From Saussurea involucrata (lineage: Eukaryota; Streptophyta; Magnoliopsida; Asterales; Asteraceae): a stretch of DNA of 64,000 nt. The notes beneath the pieces are model-generated. The model made no database searches, was not told where the DNA came from, and was given only the letters and a program-made list of their open reading frames with translations. A program made the position numbers and the translations under genes. The stretch lies in assembly GCA_033807775.1 (NCBI GenBank), contig CM066320.1:181074784-181138783 (forward strand), in the 5' to 3' direction. Positions 42,801-54,989 of the stretch are shown in pieces (the stretch's first letter is position 1; the number at the start of each line of letters is the position of its first letter).

Positions 42801-43140
42801 ACATAAAGTATCGAGATGTTGTGGCGGTCATCTCCATTAGACATTTATCTCTTTGAAATCAAAAATTTAGAAAATCATTAACCGAAAAATTTCGAATATT
42901 TGCATCGAGTTAACGGAACCTTCATAATACAAACATTAATTCACGGTGTGCCATTGATCATCTTCATTAGACTTTATTTTCTTTAAAATCAGAGTTCCCA
43001 ACAATATTAAGAGTAACGTCCTAGAAAGACTCTTTTTTGCCTCTAGCATCCACTTTCAAAGTATTATGTTTGAAATTATGAGAGTAATGTCCTAATGACC
43101 AATATTGGGAACAAAAGCGATGGCAATGTCTAGGGGGTAA

Positions 43141-43508
43141 TGTAACATCTCAGGCCAACCGTACCAGATATTGTCCGCTTTGTCCACACACTTGGACTCA
43201 CGGTTTTAAAACGCGTCTGATAGGGGAGGTATCAAGTCCCTCTTATAAGGCAACCTTTGTTCCCCTCCCCAACCAATGTGGGATCTTACAATCCACCCCC
43301 CTTGGGAGCCCAGCGTCCTCGTTGGCACACTAGTCCGGTTGCCGGCTCTGATACCATCTGTAACATCCCAGGCCAATCGTACTAGATATTGTCCGTTTTG
43401 TCCACACACTTGGACTCACGGTTTTAAAACGCGTCTGATAGGGGAGGTATCAAGTCCCTCTTATAAGGCAACATTTGTTTCCCTCCCCAACCAATGTAGG
43501 ATCTTACA
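43141..43508 (-). mobile_element. TRIM (terminal-repeat retrotransposon in miniature)
   Basis: Two 150-bp LTRs (43141-43290 and 43359-43508) start TGTAACATC and end GGATCTTACA. The 68-bp interior has GCTCTGATACCA beside the right LTR (initiator-Met primer site on the minus strand) and a purine tract on the minus strand beside the left LTR (CCACCCCCCTT on plus). The flanks GGTAA (43136-43140) and AGTAA (43509-43513) are a 5-bp TSD with one mismatch. It has no coding capacity. Confidence 0.92.
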
Positions 43509-44336
43509 AGTAACAATCCCATAACTGAGCATTCCCACTATTTTGTATTTCTCCTAATTGTGCAATGATTCCCCTCAATCTGATAACTTTCCAAGTTCAA
43601 TTGCAGCCAACAAACTACATTCATAATTCAAGTGTAGAAGATGCTTTCTATTTGCAGGAAAGTTCCTTGATGTAATCATGGTACTTCTATCTCTAGGAAG
43701 TATTAGTGTTAATCAGGATCATAAACTGCTTCTTGCCATTCATTCAAATGTCCTATAACCATTTGCAGGAAACAAAACATATATTACTTATAAATATACC
43801 AAAAAGTAGAAAAATCATCAGAATTTGTTTGAACAAAATTGTTTTAGGCCACAAATAGAATGTAAAGGACGAAAAACTATGCATGATTCTTCAGAAATTT
43901 AAACCCTAGATTCAAAGAAAAGAAAGGAGACCTAAATCAAATCAATTCATGTAAAAGATTTACTTACAACAGATGAATTAGGCGAAATCCATGGCAATTG
44001 CAGTTGAAATTGATTGGAGATTACTGATGATTGAACCAATCAATGATGTTCAATCAATGAATATAGATGGCACTGGTAGAGATATTCAATCGGCCAAAAT
44101 AGTCGTGATTTATCGGAGGAAGACGGCTGATCTCAAATGAGGAAGACAACACGTGAAGAACTGATCCATTCTATTGTCTTCATATGCATAAAAATTGAAA
44201 AATAGATGGTCAAAAATACCCCTGCACATTTAAAATCAATAAATCATTTCTACCATTAGATCATGAGCTTGTAAAAGTGATCAACGGACAAGGCTTGGTC
44301 TTACGGGTCTCACGAAAAACCCTTGGAACCCAACCC
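43509..44336. other. Right subterminal part of the candidate MULE-like shell
   Basis: Non-coding. Near 44290-44310 it holds GGTCTTACGGGTCTCAC, the inverted counterpart of 13845-13861. No gene recognised. Confidence 0.4.
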
Positions 44337-44624
44337 ATATCTAATATTCTAATATTATATATAGTATACATACATACATCGTCCCCAACCTTGGGTTCTG
44401 AATCCCACCAACCCTAGACCGAGCACCGTCTCCCTTGACTTGCCATCGCCATCGCCACCCCTCCACCTTTCCTTTTTCCCAACACCACTCTTCCAACCTT
44501 CACCACACACAACACAAACACGCACACTCATCAACTGTGTCCCCGGTCTCCGGTTAACCTGCAACTTCTTTAAAACCTACACAAACATATATTATGATAT
44601 ATACACACGCACACAGACACATAT

Positions 44625-44809
44625 ATGCACATGTCAGAGCAATGGTGGGGGATGAAGATAATCAATCGGAGTGACATGGAGAGGATGTTGTGTATAAAAG
44701 GGGGAGCGAGTTCACTGGTGTTGGCGAGAAAGATGGAGGGAGAGGGGTTTTCACCGAAAAACGGGGTTTCGCTGGAAGGAGGTAAACGGTTCGACAAGAG
44801 GGACGAAGG
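44625..44809 (+). CDS. Unrecognised possible first exon
   Basis: An open frame from an ATG at 44625 (a second ATG follows at 44652) ends at GACGAAG|GTAAGAG, a strong 5' splice site after 44809. The peptide is basic with a MERMLCIKGGASS stretch and I do not recognise it. Upstream is a pyrimidine-rich, leader-like region (44380-44600). No downstream exon fits before the convergent metacaspase gene at 45187, so this may be a gene fragment left by a transposon or a broken gene. Coding status is uncertain. Confidence 0.25.
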
Positions 44810-45186
44810 TAAGAGACAAATATGTGTTGTTTGTGTTGGCTCTTCAAGTTTTATTATATACATTTTCATCTCTCATTTAAAAAGATTAATAAAAAATGAG
44901 AAATGCAAAAAGATCATGCCCTCGACTTTAACCGACATAGTAGAAAGTCAAAGAGCCGTCAGTAAATTTTTTAAGCAACGGAACAAATGGTGTTGTGTTG
45001 TCTAATATACATCACAACTCATGCTTAGTTATAAATAAAAAAAAAATTAAAAAAAAAACCCCGAAAACACAAACATACAAACCATAACTTAAATCCACAA
45101 ATTTCGTTTCACGTTTATTTTTCAAAACCTTCACACGACATCGAACATCTTACCTACAAATCTCACAAGCATCATCAAACCAACGT

Positions 45187-48100
45187 TTAGCACACGAAAG
45201 AGGCCTCGACATGGTTATCATCGCAATAAAGACCAGGTTTTTGAGTGAACCCCTGCTTCTTCAACAACTCCCGAGCCTTAGACACAAGCTCGCGATTACT
45301 AACTTCGCCACCCGATTCTTCAATGATTGTTTGAATCGTGTTGCTAAGAGCCCCATAAGCTTCCTGCGGTTTGCCAGATGGGGTGGCATCTGCTGACGTT
45401 TCGTTGGTCTGGCAGCCGCTGATCAAAATACCATTTTCCGGCAACCCCCTTTTCTTTGATCCAGCATACGCATCTTCCTTGCTCCCGACTGATGTCTCCA
45501 TCGCAGGTTTTCCATATTCTGAGTCGTCTTCCAGCTTTTGCTTCAGAAATTCCTGAGCCAGCCCCCCAACCATTCCAAGAAAACCGCCACTGCCGCCGGA
45601 TTCATTGTTGCCGCCTTTGAGTTTGTTTAAAAGGACATTCATGAACTTTTTCACCTTTGGACTGGAATCTTCACCAAATAGATCAAACAATGCTGGCCTG
45701 ACGTTTCCAACGTCTATATTTTCTTTGCCGGTTTTTTGGTTGAGTATTTCAAGGAGGGTCGAAAGAGGCAAAGATTTGTTCTTAACATGAAGATCTCCTT
45801 CGTAGGTTTCTTCGGGTTCTTCTTCTTCTTGATTGTGATGTTTATGGCGTAATTTAGAAGGGAGGTGAATGCCACGGGATTCTAATGCATTTTCAGCGGA
45901 TTTATGCAAGAAGCTTCTAAACCCGAAACCAGATCCAGAACTCTCTTCTTGTTCTTCGGTATCGTTTTTGCAGCTCTCACCAATCTGTTCTTTAGCTTCA
46001 TCAATTAGTCCACCACTGTGGCATGAATCTGATACAATAGTTATTCTGCAGCCATGAGGAACTTGATCAACAATATCCCTGAAGTCGTCATCTGTATATA
46101 TCACCCACACAAATACAATACCAAAGTCATTAGCTGGATGACACCGAAGAACAAAAACCGAATTTAAAAATTTAAGAGCATCTCCACCAGGTTGTTATAA
46201 TTTTTCTAAAATAGAGTATCTAACATGAAATCTCTAAGAAAAATTACATTCAATCCGACAGCTACTCTATTTTAGCAATTTCATCATTAATTATATTATT
46301 AAAGTATTCTATAAGTTTATCATCCCAATACAGTTTTTAAAAAAATTATAAATAAATATAACACATCCTCTAGTATATTTCTAAGTTTTTATGGAAGCAG
46401 GCTGTTTTGAACCAAGAGCAAGTAGAGGAAGGTCAGATGAAAGAGCCATTGAGTTAAAAAAATTAGAAGGTCATGCTCCTAATTGAAAACTCATTCAAGT
46501 TTATTTATCATGCAACCAAACAATAAAGTTAATGTTTAGGTATTTCTTTGTTAACGTACATTAGGATGTAATGAAACAAAGCAGAACATGTTATGTTACA
46601 ACAAATGACATAGCTTTTGATGGCATTTTGTAAGGGAGTTTGTGTAGAAAATTGAGAGATTGCAGATTTGCATCCATGGAGAGAGATTGACATTTGTACA
46701 TTTGATGCTTTTTGATCTTTAGCTTCATGAAACTTGCAAAAGTTCAATACATTTTACAATAGTAGATAAACATGTCACTCTCCTTTCGCATTCGAACAAA
46801 AAGGTTTATTAATTACATACTTGACTCTTACAATCCTACAATTTTCTTTTGGTTTCAATCAAAATATAAATCACCATAAAACGGTTGAGATGGAGCAACA
46901 TTTTATCCATCAAAGGGTTCTTCCCCATGTCTATGCTATTTTATTTGACTAAATTGAAGGGAAATGATGTAATCAATAGGACTGCGAACATATAATTATG
47001 TGATTGTAAGTATACTTATTCAAGCATATAGTTGGAAAAGGCATGAAAGCAAATAACATGTTTGTGTCCTTTGGCATGGATTTTTGGTGGCAGGTAGTTA
47101 TTTGTAGCAAGCAATAGATGAAAAAGATCCTTCCCAGTTCTTTGAAAATTTGAATTATATTGCCTGCAGCTTTCCTCTGTATCTAAAAACAAAGCTAAAC
47201 TCGAAAAAAAATAATAATGTACAGTTGACACATTCGATATGAGCTAAATTTGATTCATTTTATTTTACTTTCTTATTAAATGCAATATAGCTTGTCTTGG
47301 GCAACAGATCAAGAATACCGTGACCAAAATGTCATAGGTTAATCATAAAGCACACCCAAAAAGACCTCCTGCTGGCCATCGGTAAGCCAAGAAGCCTTGG
47401 AGTATCATGATCAAACTTTATCCAATAGCTAGATTGGGCATAATTTTAGATTTAAACACAAATAAAAATAACAAGCCCTCCCAATTATGGGTATGCTCCA
47501 ATAAATGGAGAGGTTATCAACTTATCATAATTCAAATCCCTCTAGCAGGACCGGATTGTGCTTACTAAATTATACACAATGTTAGTGTAATTATCAGATC
47601 TGATTATGCTAAGGGAAAATCTCTCTAAGGGTAAGCAAGTTCGTGTGATTGCAAAAATGACCTATTACAAATGCTTGCAGTTCTAATTAAATAGAAAGAC
47701 CATCTCTAAGTTCTTCAATCCAAATTACCAAATAATGGATTGAGAATCAATGATGGATGCACGATAAACTTAAATACCTAAAATCGACACATCAAACTGT
47801 AGATCTTTCATCAAAATTCCAAAATTCAGCTGTTCGAAGATATAATTCACTAAATTCGAAAAGCAAAAACAATCCGTAATTCGAATTAAGTACCATACCG
47901 GTGATTAGATTCATGTCGCAGGGGACAATACACTCGTCATATCCAGTATCATCATCGTCACCGGTCTCAGCGGGAAGACGAGTACCGTGACCGCTATAGT
48001 GAACGAAGAGAAAGTCTCCAGGTTCAGCAGATCTGACTAGATCAGTGAGAGCTTTGCGGATGTTACGACCAGTAGGCTGGGTATAGGAGTCGTCGGAATC

Positions 48101-48244
48101 GATAAGGACATTGATATCGTCCTCGGAGAATCCGAAACGATCGACGAGGCAACGGTACATCCTCTTGACATCATTGATGCATCCCCTGAGCTCCGCCTTG
48201 GTTCCGGCGTAGTTACATCCGATCAGCACCGCCTTCTTCCCCAT
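45187..48244 (-). CDS. MC4: Type II metacaspase (416 aa, two exons)
   Basis: Exon 1 is 48244-47899 and exon 2 is 46091-45187; the 1,807-bp intron has GT (GTATGG) and AG (ATACAG) ends and splits one Asp codon after residue 115. The product starts MGKKAVLIGCNY. The catalytic His is His86 in HYSGHGTRLP and the nucleophile is Cys139 in SDSCHSGG, the same numbering as Arabidopsis MC4-type enzymes. The p20 region is followed by the long acidic/His-rich linker typical of type II, then a p10 region ending FTQKPGLYCDDNHVEASFVC. Metacaspases are cytosolic Cys proteases cleaving after Arg or Lys; type II enzymes need calcium and act in wound and cell-death responses. All key residues are present. The exact paralogue (MC4 to MC8) cannot be fixed from sequence alone. 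Confidence 0.95.
46092..47898 (-). other. Metacaspase intron
   Basis: AT-rich intron, unusually long for this family as far as I know. Near 46165-46185 it contains GAGCATCTCCACCAGG, similar to the terminal repeat of the Harbinger MITE at 48900, but I could not find the opposite end. Confidence 0.7.
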
Positions 48245-48896
48245 GTTTCTCTGTAGCTCAATTATTGTATCTTGACTTTTATGTGAAAGGGTATGATCTG
48301 AGTGACAGTCGGAATTCCACGTTTTGATGTCTCCAATCCAACGACCCTTTTTGACTTTTAGATGATATTTTTGTATTCTGCTGTTAAAATCAGTTAATTG
48401 TAAAAATGGAGGAGATTTGGTTGGGGTTTTTAATTTAGGGACATTAATTAATATTTAAAAAACCGGAAACTTTTGATTTTTTTTTTATTAAGAAATGAAA
48501 AGAGCAAAACATAGAAAAAAAGGAATAGAAAACCAACAAAATCACAATCGAGAAGAAAGCAAAACAACGGGCTACACACAACCCTACCACGAATAACAAG
48601 CCACGAATGCCCGCCCGCAAGCTAAACAAAATGAAAGAAGCAACAAAACCCGGGAAAAAGACAAAGCCAAAAAAGAGGCGGAAAAAACCAAGCGAAGAAA
48701 AAACTACCCGTTGAATCCTTGACCCCCACACCATGCTGGTCAAGACATGTAAATCGATCTCCCTCGTGGCTCCCTAGCCCAAACCCACATTCCCACCGAG
48801 ACCCATCGACCCTAGATATTCGATTGCTCGCCGACACCCCTTTCCAAGCTAAAAAGCCTAGGAAATTTTTCACAAAGCCTAAAGTTCCCTACCCAC
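48245..48896. other. Metacaspase upstream region with a possible retroelement tail
   Basis: About 230 bases of likely promoter and leader follow the ATG. From about 48475 the plus strand begins with a T run and is purine/A-rich, resembling the 3' end of a minus-strand LINE such as that at 52450. No conserved protein motif confirms this. Confidence 0.4.
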
Positions 48897-48899
48897 TTA

Positions 48900-49272
48900 G
48901 AGCATCTCCAACAGCTTCCCTAAAATTTCTTCAAAATAGAGAACCAAAAGTCAAAATCTCCAAAAAAATATTTCATTCATCTCCAACAGATTCCCCATTT
49001 TGGAGAAACAAACATTAATTATAATATTAAAATATTCATTTCATCCATTAAAATATTATTTCTCTCTCGAAATATTTATTTTCAAATATTTCTATTGGTG
49101 CTTTCATATTATAATCATTTTTTGGGTTATCTCCATATTTGGAGAAAAACTCCTTCTCTCATACTTTCTCCATTTTGAGGATAGTTTTTAAGAAGCTGTT
49201 GGAGCAAAATTCTAGCTCAAAATCCTCATATTATCCATTTTCTTCAAAATGAGAAAGTTGTTGGAGATGCTC
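48900..49272. mobile_element. Harbinger/Tourist-type MITE, TSD TTA
   Basis: The inverted ends are GAGCATCTCCAACAGCTT and its near complement AAGTTGTTGGAGATGCTC, flanked by TTA on both sides (48897-48899 and 49273-49275). The 373-bp element has internal copies of CATCTCCAACAG and TTTGGAGAAA. This terminal sequence is common among plant Tourist-like MITEs. Confidence 0.88.
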
Positions 49273-49275
49273 TTA

Positions 49276-50570
49276 TCTTTCCAAAAGGAAGTGTCCTCGC
49301 CACTTCCAATTTTTTCCCAAAGGAGTCCGCAAAAGGGATACCAATTCGTTCCATGTCTTTTCCAACTCTAATTACCCCACCCCCGCCCCCCGTTGGCCAA
49401 ACCACCTATTATTTCCTAGACTTGATGTGAAGACCAAAGAGTTACGGTATACATGTACTTTGTAAAAACATACATGAATATCTATAATGAAATTATACAT
49501 CAGTTTATGTATAACCATTTAAAAACAGGATTTTTTTGTAATATGGGTATCAAATTGAAGAAAATAAAATGTGTTGTTTCTTATATGATTTGTTTAATCC
49601 TAATATTAATTATATGAGTAAATTACATTTTCCATCCCTGTGGCTATTACTCATTATCAAGTCTTGTCTATATTTTGAAATAATTACATTTTCGATCACT
49701 GTGGTTGTCATCTTGTTATACTTCTGGCCTCTTACTTACTCGTGTTGAAAAATTCCGTTAACTCAGAGTTATTTTGGCCTTTTTATTATTATTTACTTTC
49801 AGTTAAAATATTAAACAAATATAATTATATTATTATTATATAGTATATATATATATATCTACATGTACAATATTAAAATCCCCTATGTCATCTACCTACA
49901 CAAGCTCAACCAGAAGATAGGGAAGATCCAACAGAAGTACGAAATTCTGATTGTTCAGAGAATAAGACCGGCTTTCTTAACGACATGAGTATTGATACCA
50001 AGAAGACTGTGGAGAAGAAGCAAACTTCAAACTTCTCCACAACAAAGTCGTCATTTTAGGGAGGGTAAAGAACATCCAACGCAAAGCGGCTTTTCATTCC
50101 CTTATTTTGTCATGACACACCCCTCCCACAAGCACCCCTGGCTCAGGGGGACCAAAAAGGTATTTCGTCCCCCCTCGTTGGTCTTTGTCGCCTTACTTAA
50201 CAAGCCCTTGACCTCCGTTATCCTTCTCCTTAATTTATAAACTACCAAAAATCGTTCAAAAGTAGGAAGTTCATTGCTTGTGACACTGTCCACCCCGTTC
50301 ATGGCAACTCCCTACCCCCTTCCACCAAAGACTATGAACCATCACAATCTCCCCCACCCTCCGAAACCACAAACCCACAAGAACGATGAAGCAAATGGAA
50401 AGATGAAGTTGCAGAAACATCTCCGACAAACACCATGAGCAAACACCAAGATGTAATTTCACTAATCCTTGCCACCATTTATAACACGTGGAATTATGGT
50501 ATGTATCAATGTGAGTTTTGTTTGGGTGTTTGACCTTGGATGTACCATTTATTAAGTTTGCACCGGGGAA
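49276..50570. other. Intergenic, mixed repeats
   Basis: At 49618-49760 there are TAAATTACATTTTCCATCCCTGTGG-like blocks resembling MULE terminal regions, with only one side visible. At about 49899-50060 a plus-strand frame stays open for some 50 codons to a TAG (Lys/Thr-rich end) with no recognisable family. Nothing else is supported. Confidence 0.4.
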
Positions 50571-52080
50571 CACTAGTAGAAAAATGAGTATTATCGACCA
50601 AAAACTATCGAAGGATCACCAATGAATATGAAAATTATCAATTAATAAATTAAATATTATCCGTCGGTATTCTATATGTAATCATTAATGGACTTGAAAA
50701 CCGTAGGTAATAATCGACGGATATTCAACATTATGAAAATTATCAATTTAAAAAAATAAAAGTTATATTAAATTAAACTATCCGTCAGAATCCATCGATA
50801 ATTATAATCCGACGGATATTTTAATTTTACTTTTTATTTTATTAATAGGAGTGTTTAAAAAAATTAAAAAAATCGCAACGACTTTTTGACGGATTTTTTT
50901 TTGTTAATTCAAGAATTTTTTAAAAATAAAATATAATTAAATTACCCGTCAGCAATCCATCGTTAATTATCTACAATTTTCAACCGATATTGTAATTTAA
51001 TTTTTTATTTTACGAGTTAGAGAAATTTATAAATATATTAAAAAATATTAAAATATCCATAGTAATTCTTAGGAAATTACCTACAGATATTTTAATTATT
51101 TTTTGTTTTATTAACTTGGGAGTTGAGTTAATAAAATATTAAAAATAAAATATTCGTGGGGTGATCCTTAGATAATTACAGAGGGATTTTTGACGGTTAT
51201 TTAAATTTTTTCATTGGGAAATTAATTAAAATACCCTAAGTTTGACTCATTGTTATCAAAATACCCTAAATCTCGACCAACTTACCAAAATGCCCTAAAA
51301 TTCAGCGGTTGGCCCTGCGATCGCGGGCTAGGGCGTTCGTGGCACCATTGTTTGGCCAAAGTGTCCCGCGGAGCCCCTCAACTATGGCCGCGGTGACATT
51401 TTTGGTCCCTCCCCGCGGAGGAAGCCCGCGATGGCCACAAAAATTACACTTTCAGCCCCTGTACTTGAACGAATCTTGCATGCTTTTACTGTTTTTTTCC
51501 ACAATTATTGTACTTTGAAGACCAATTTGTGGTTAAAATTCACTGGTTTGTGAATGTTAACTAAAGCAATATGCCAGTGAATTTTAACCACAAATTGGTC
51601 TTCAAAGTACAATAATTGTGGAAAAAAACAGTAAAAGCATGCAAGATTCGTTCAAGTACAGGGGCTGAAAGTGTAATTTTTGTGGCCATCGCGGGCTTCC
51701 TTCGCGGGGAGGGACCAAAAGTGTCACCGCGGCCATAGTTGAGGGGCTCCGCGGGACACTTTGGCCAAACAATGGTGCCACGAACGCCCTAGCCCACGAT
51801 CGCGGGGCCTACCGCGGAATTTTAGGGCATTTTGGTAAGTTGGTCGAGATTTAGGGTATTTTGATAACAATGAGTCAAACTTAGGGTATTCTAATTAATT
51901 TCCCTTTTTCATTTCATTAGTTTGGGAGTTTTTAAAACAGGGGCCAAAAATATTCGTGGGGTGATCCTTAGAATTTTTCATTTCATTAGTTTGGGATTTT
52001 TTACGGTTATTTAATTATATTTTAGATACTATATAGTAGTAGTTAAAAAAATTATAAATAAAAAAGACAAAAAAATATAG
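50571..52080. mobile_element. CACTA element remnant (one end)
   Basis: It starts CACTAGTAGAAAAATGAG, a typical CACTA terminus, and is followed by many subterminal copies of TCCGTCGG/CCGACGGAT (for example near 50651, 50718, 50771, 50808). The opposite terminus was not found, so the right limit is approximate. The direct repeat ATTCGTGGGGTGATCCTTAGA (about 51150 and 51950) lies on either side of the foldback insertion. Confidence 0.6.
51216..51904. mobile_element. Foldback element with 331-bp arms, MULE-type TSD
   Basis: The left arm 51216-51546 and right arm 51574-51904 are near-perfect inverted copies separated by a 27-bp loop. A perfect 9-bp TSD, TTTTTCATT, flanks it (51207-51215 and 51905-51913). 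The arms include GC-rich blocks (CGCGGGCTAGGGCG, CCGCGGTGACA). The element is almost entirely terminal repeat and has no gene. A transcript would form a ~330-bp duplex. Confidence 0.95.
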
Positions 52081-52449
52081 TATAATAGGATCCAATTTTT
52101 TTTAGCATTATATTAAGTTAATTACATGTATTAGTTAATTACATTGGACAATAAATTTTGTATATAGTTAATTGGACTTTCGTTTTATAGTATTGCTCAT
52201 TATTTTCTCTATGTTTTCTTATCTACTACTAATATCTAATTACTATTTTTATCTAGTAACCTTGATATAGATTTATTCCATCATGAATTTTATTTTTGTG
52301 TTAGAGTATAGTAAATTTCTTGTTATTAACTAAGACAACCCAACCTTTTGAAAACAATTACCATGTATATAAGACGGCCCAACTTATATCTATATTTAGG
52401 ATTTCAAAACTATCTTTTTTTCATACATTATTGACTCATTGTTACCTAA

Positions 52450-53003
52450 TATTTTTTTTGGAGGAATCTCTTCCGGGCAATTTTATAACGACGAAAACAA
52501 AAGTACAAGCAAAAAACCAAAGTTAAGGTCCAACGCCCAAAACAAAGCAATAAAAATCACAAACAGCAAGCAACACAAAGCCAAAAAAAACATAAACCCA
52601 TGGAGCAAAAGAGGCAAATAAACGAAATGCGAAGGAAAGCACGCCAAAAGAGACTCCAAAACAGCACCATCCTCCTTCTTCTCGCACACGGACTACACAT
52701 CATGATGAGTCATAACCTTCCTTCTCGTCTTCCAAGTTGCACGAATCATGACAACATAAATAATCTCTTTAGCAAGCTGCAAAGCCGTACGGGACACATT
52801 GGTGAAGATGCGACGGTTTCGTTCTTGCCAAATAAAATAAATCGACGCCGCCAAAGCCAACCGATGAGCAAGTCTCTTAGGAGCTCTAGAATTGTCACCA
52901 ATGGCAAGAAGAATGTCACTCCACCCATCCGGGAAACCATTCCATTCAAGCTTCTCTTGAATCACACTCCAAACCTCCTTCGAAAATTGACATGCAAAGA
53001 TAA
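52450..53003 (-). mobile_element. 5'-truncated LINE (L1 type), 3' end
   Basis: On the minus strand the frame from about 53000 reads QFSKEVWSVI, then WNGFPDGWSDILLAIGDN and WQERNRRIF, the zf-RVT-like C-terminal part of plant L1 ORF2. It ends near 52693 and a 3' untranslated part leads to a T run (plus strand) near 52450, the A tail. Flanking TAATATT at both sides may be the TSD. The reverse transcriptase core is missing. Confidence 0.72.
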
Positions 53004-53247
53004 TATTGAATGCATGAATGATAAGTATTCCATATCTCTAAAACAAGAATAAATCTCAAACTATAATCAACATGAGCTTTTGATTCAAAGATTGATGGTT
53101 CTTAAAAAGTTTGTTTCAACTCTAAAAGTCTAAAATGGTGATGAAAACTGTTAGCAACAGGTAATATGTGAAAACTCAACTGATTTTTGTTGATTTGGTT
53201 AAAAGTGTTACTCCGAATGGTCAACAGAGTGATCTCAAATGATTTCA

Positions 53248-53366
<119 letters not shown>

Positions 53367-54109
53367 GTATATCATACGATGCCTTTGATGGTGTAACGAA
53401 TTGACGATGTTATGTAAAAATGATACGATAGATAATATTAATTTAGAATTAATTATTGATTGATTCTGCGCTAGGAATACCGGGAAAATGGTTTTATATA
53501 AATTAGTATTTCTTGAAATCAATATTATTTTTGATGAAATAAACAACATATTGAAAAATTTCGCAGTTATTGAGGGCCCCATTTATACATCTCGCCCAAG
53601 GCCTATAAAATGTCAGGAACGAGCCTGTCCCTGTATAGGATAATTATTTTACTTATGTGCTTGGTTTGGAATGATAAGCTACTCCCTTCATATTTCATTG
53701 ATACCCTTTGAAGATGTAACGTCCCAAAAATTACAATAAATTTTAGATTTTAAAAATAAGCATTTTAATAAATGAAACCTCATTAAAAATCCAAAACCGT
53801 TTCGTTTGCAAACTTAATAATAAATATTCTCGTTAATAATAAACAGCGGAAATAAATCGTTTAATTAATAATTCTAATCTCATAATTGTAATAACTCTTC
53901 ACGCGCGCCAGTGTGTACCCGTCACGCCTTGGAGCCACTAGCACCTGAAACCACATTTATAGGAAAAGGGTAAGCACAAAGCTTAGTGAATTCCATCACA
54001 TGCGCAGATAACAATGATATACACATCACTCCTATCCGCACATGAGCAACAATACCACAGTTACATAATGCAAGTAAACACATACAAGTAATCACTACTA
54101 AACAGAAGT

Positions 54110-54940
54110 CGATTTCCGGCGGATTTTCCGCCTGATATTTTCCGGCGTCTTTCCGGCATAAATTAAAAAAGTCAAATTCCGTTGACTTCCGCCGAAAATC
54201 ACAAAAAAATAAAATTTTCGCATTTTTTTTAAACGATCGACTTATTTTTCGGCGGAATGCAATTAATTATTTTTAAAATTAATATCCGTCGGAAATAAGT
54301 CGGAATTCCGCCGAAAAACTTTTAATTAATTAAGAAAATAATTTTTTTAATCATCCGCCGAAATCCTAAACTCTTAAAAATTTAAAAAAATAAAAAATAA
54401 TTTACGATCCGCCGGATATTAATTTTAAAAAAATAAAAAATAATTTTTTTAATCATCCGCCGAAAATCCGCCGGAACCCGTAACCTTTAAAAATAAAAAA
54501 ATTAAACTAATTTACGATCCGCCGGAAATCCGCCGGATATTAATTTTAAAAAATAAAAAATAATTTTTTTAATCATCCGCCGAAAATCCGCCGGAACCCG
54601 TAACCTTTAAAAATAAAAAAAAATTAAACTAATTTACGATCCGTCGGAAATCCGCCGGATATTAATTTTAAAAAATATAAAATAATTTTTTTAATCATCC
54701 GCCGGATACCCGTAACCTTTAAAAATAAAAAAAAATAAACTAATTTACGATCCGCCGGATATTAATTTTAAAAAATAAAAAATAATTTTTTTAATCATCC
54801 GCCGGATACCTGTAACCTTTAAAAATAAAAAAAATAAACTAATTTACGATCCGCCGGAAATCCGCCGGATATTAATTTTAAAAAATAAAAAATAATTTTT
54901 TTAATCATCCGCCGAAAATCCGCCGGACATTAATTTTTTA
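54110..54940. repeat. Left subterminal repeat array of the CACTA element
   Basis: Units of about 100-120 bp built from TTTACGATCCGCCGG, GATATTAATTTTAAAAAAT and TTTTTTTAATCATCCGCCG recur about five times (TTTACGATCCG near 54403, 54512, 54634, 54742, 54842). A mirrored set of TCCGCCGAAA motifs lies at about 59685-60105. In En/Spm such motifs bind TnpA. Confidence 0.88.
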
Positions 54941-54989
54941 GAAATATTTTTAATTATATAAATATTAAATAAAATTAAATTTTAATGAT

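Larger units (their letters stand above)
13811..44336. mobile_element. Candidate 30-kb MULE-like shell around the retrotransposon nest
   Basis: The left end GGACTTGGGATC and the complement of the right end GGGTTGGGTTCC are similar, and both ends carry GTGAGACCCGTAAGACC about 40 and 30 bases inside, in inverted orientation. The flanks match at 9 of 10 positions (ATATCTATTA 13801-13810; ATATCTAATA 44337-44346), fitting a MULE TSD. Removing the two Sirevirus blocks leaves roughly 6 kb of non-coding DNA with tandem repeats. The flanks are AT-rich, so chance similarity is possible. No transposase is visible. Confidence 0.45.

Noticed and set aside
50271..50573. 100-codon minus-strand frame
   Set aside because: No homology that I recognise, poor codon pattern, adjacent to a CACTA end; not supported as a gene.
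52320..53052. Plus-strand frames over the LINE
   Set aside because: The minus strand carries the recognisable L1 C-terminal peptide; the plus frames are its shadows.
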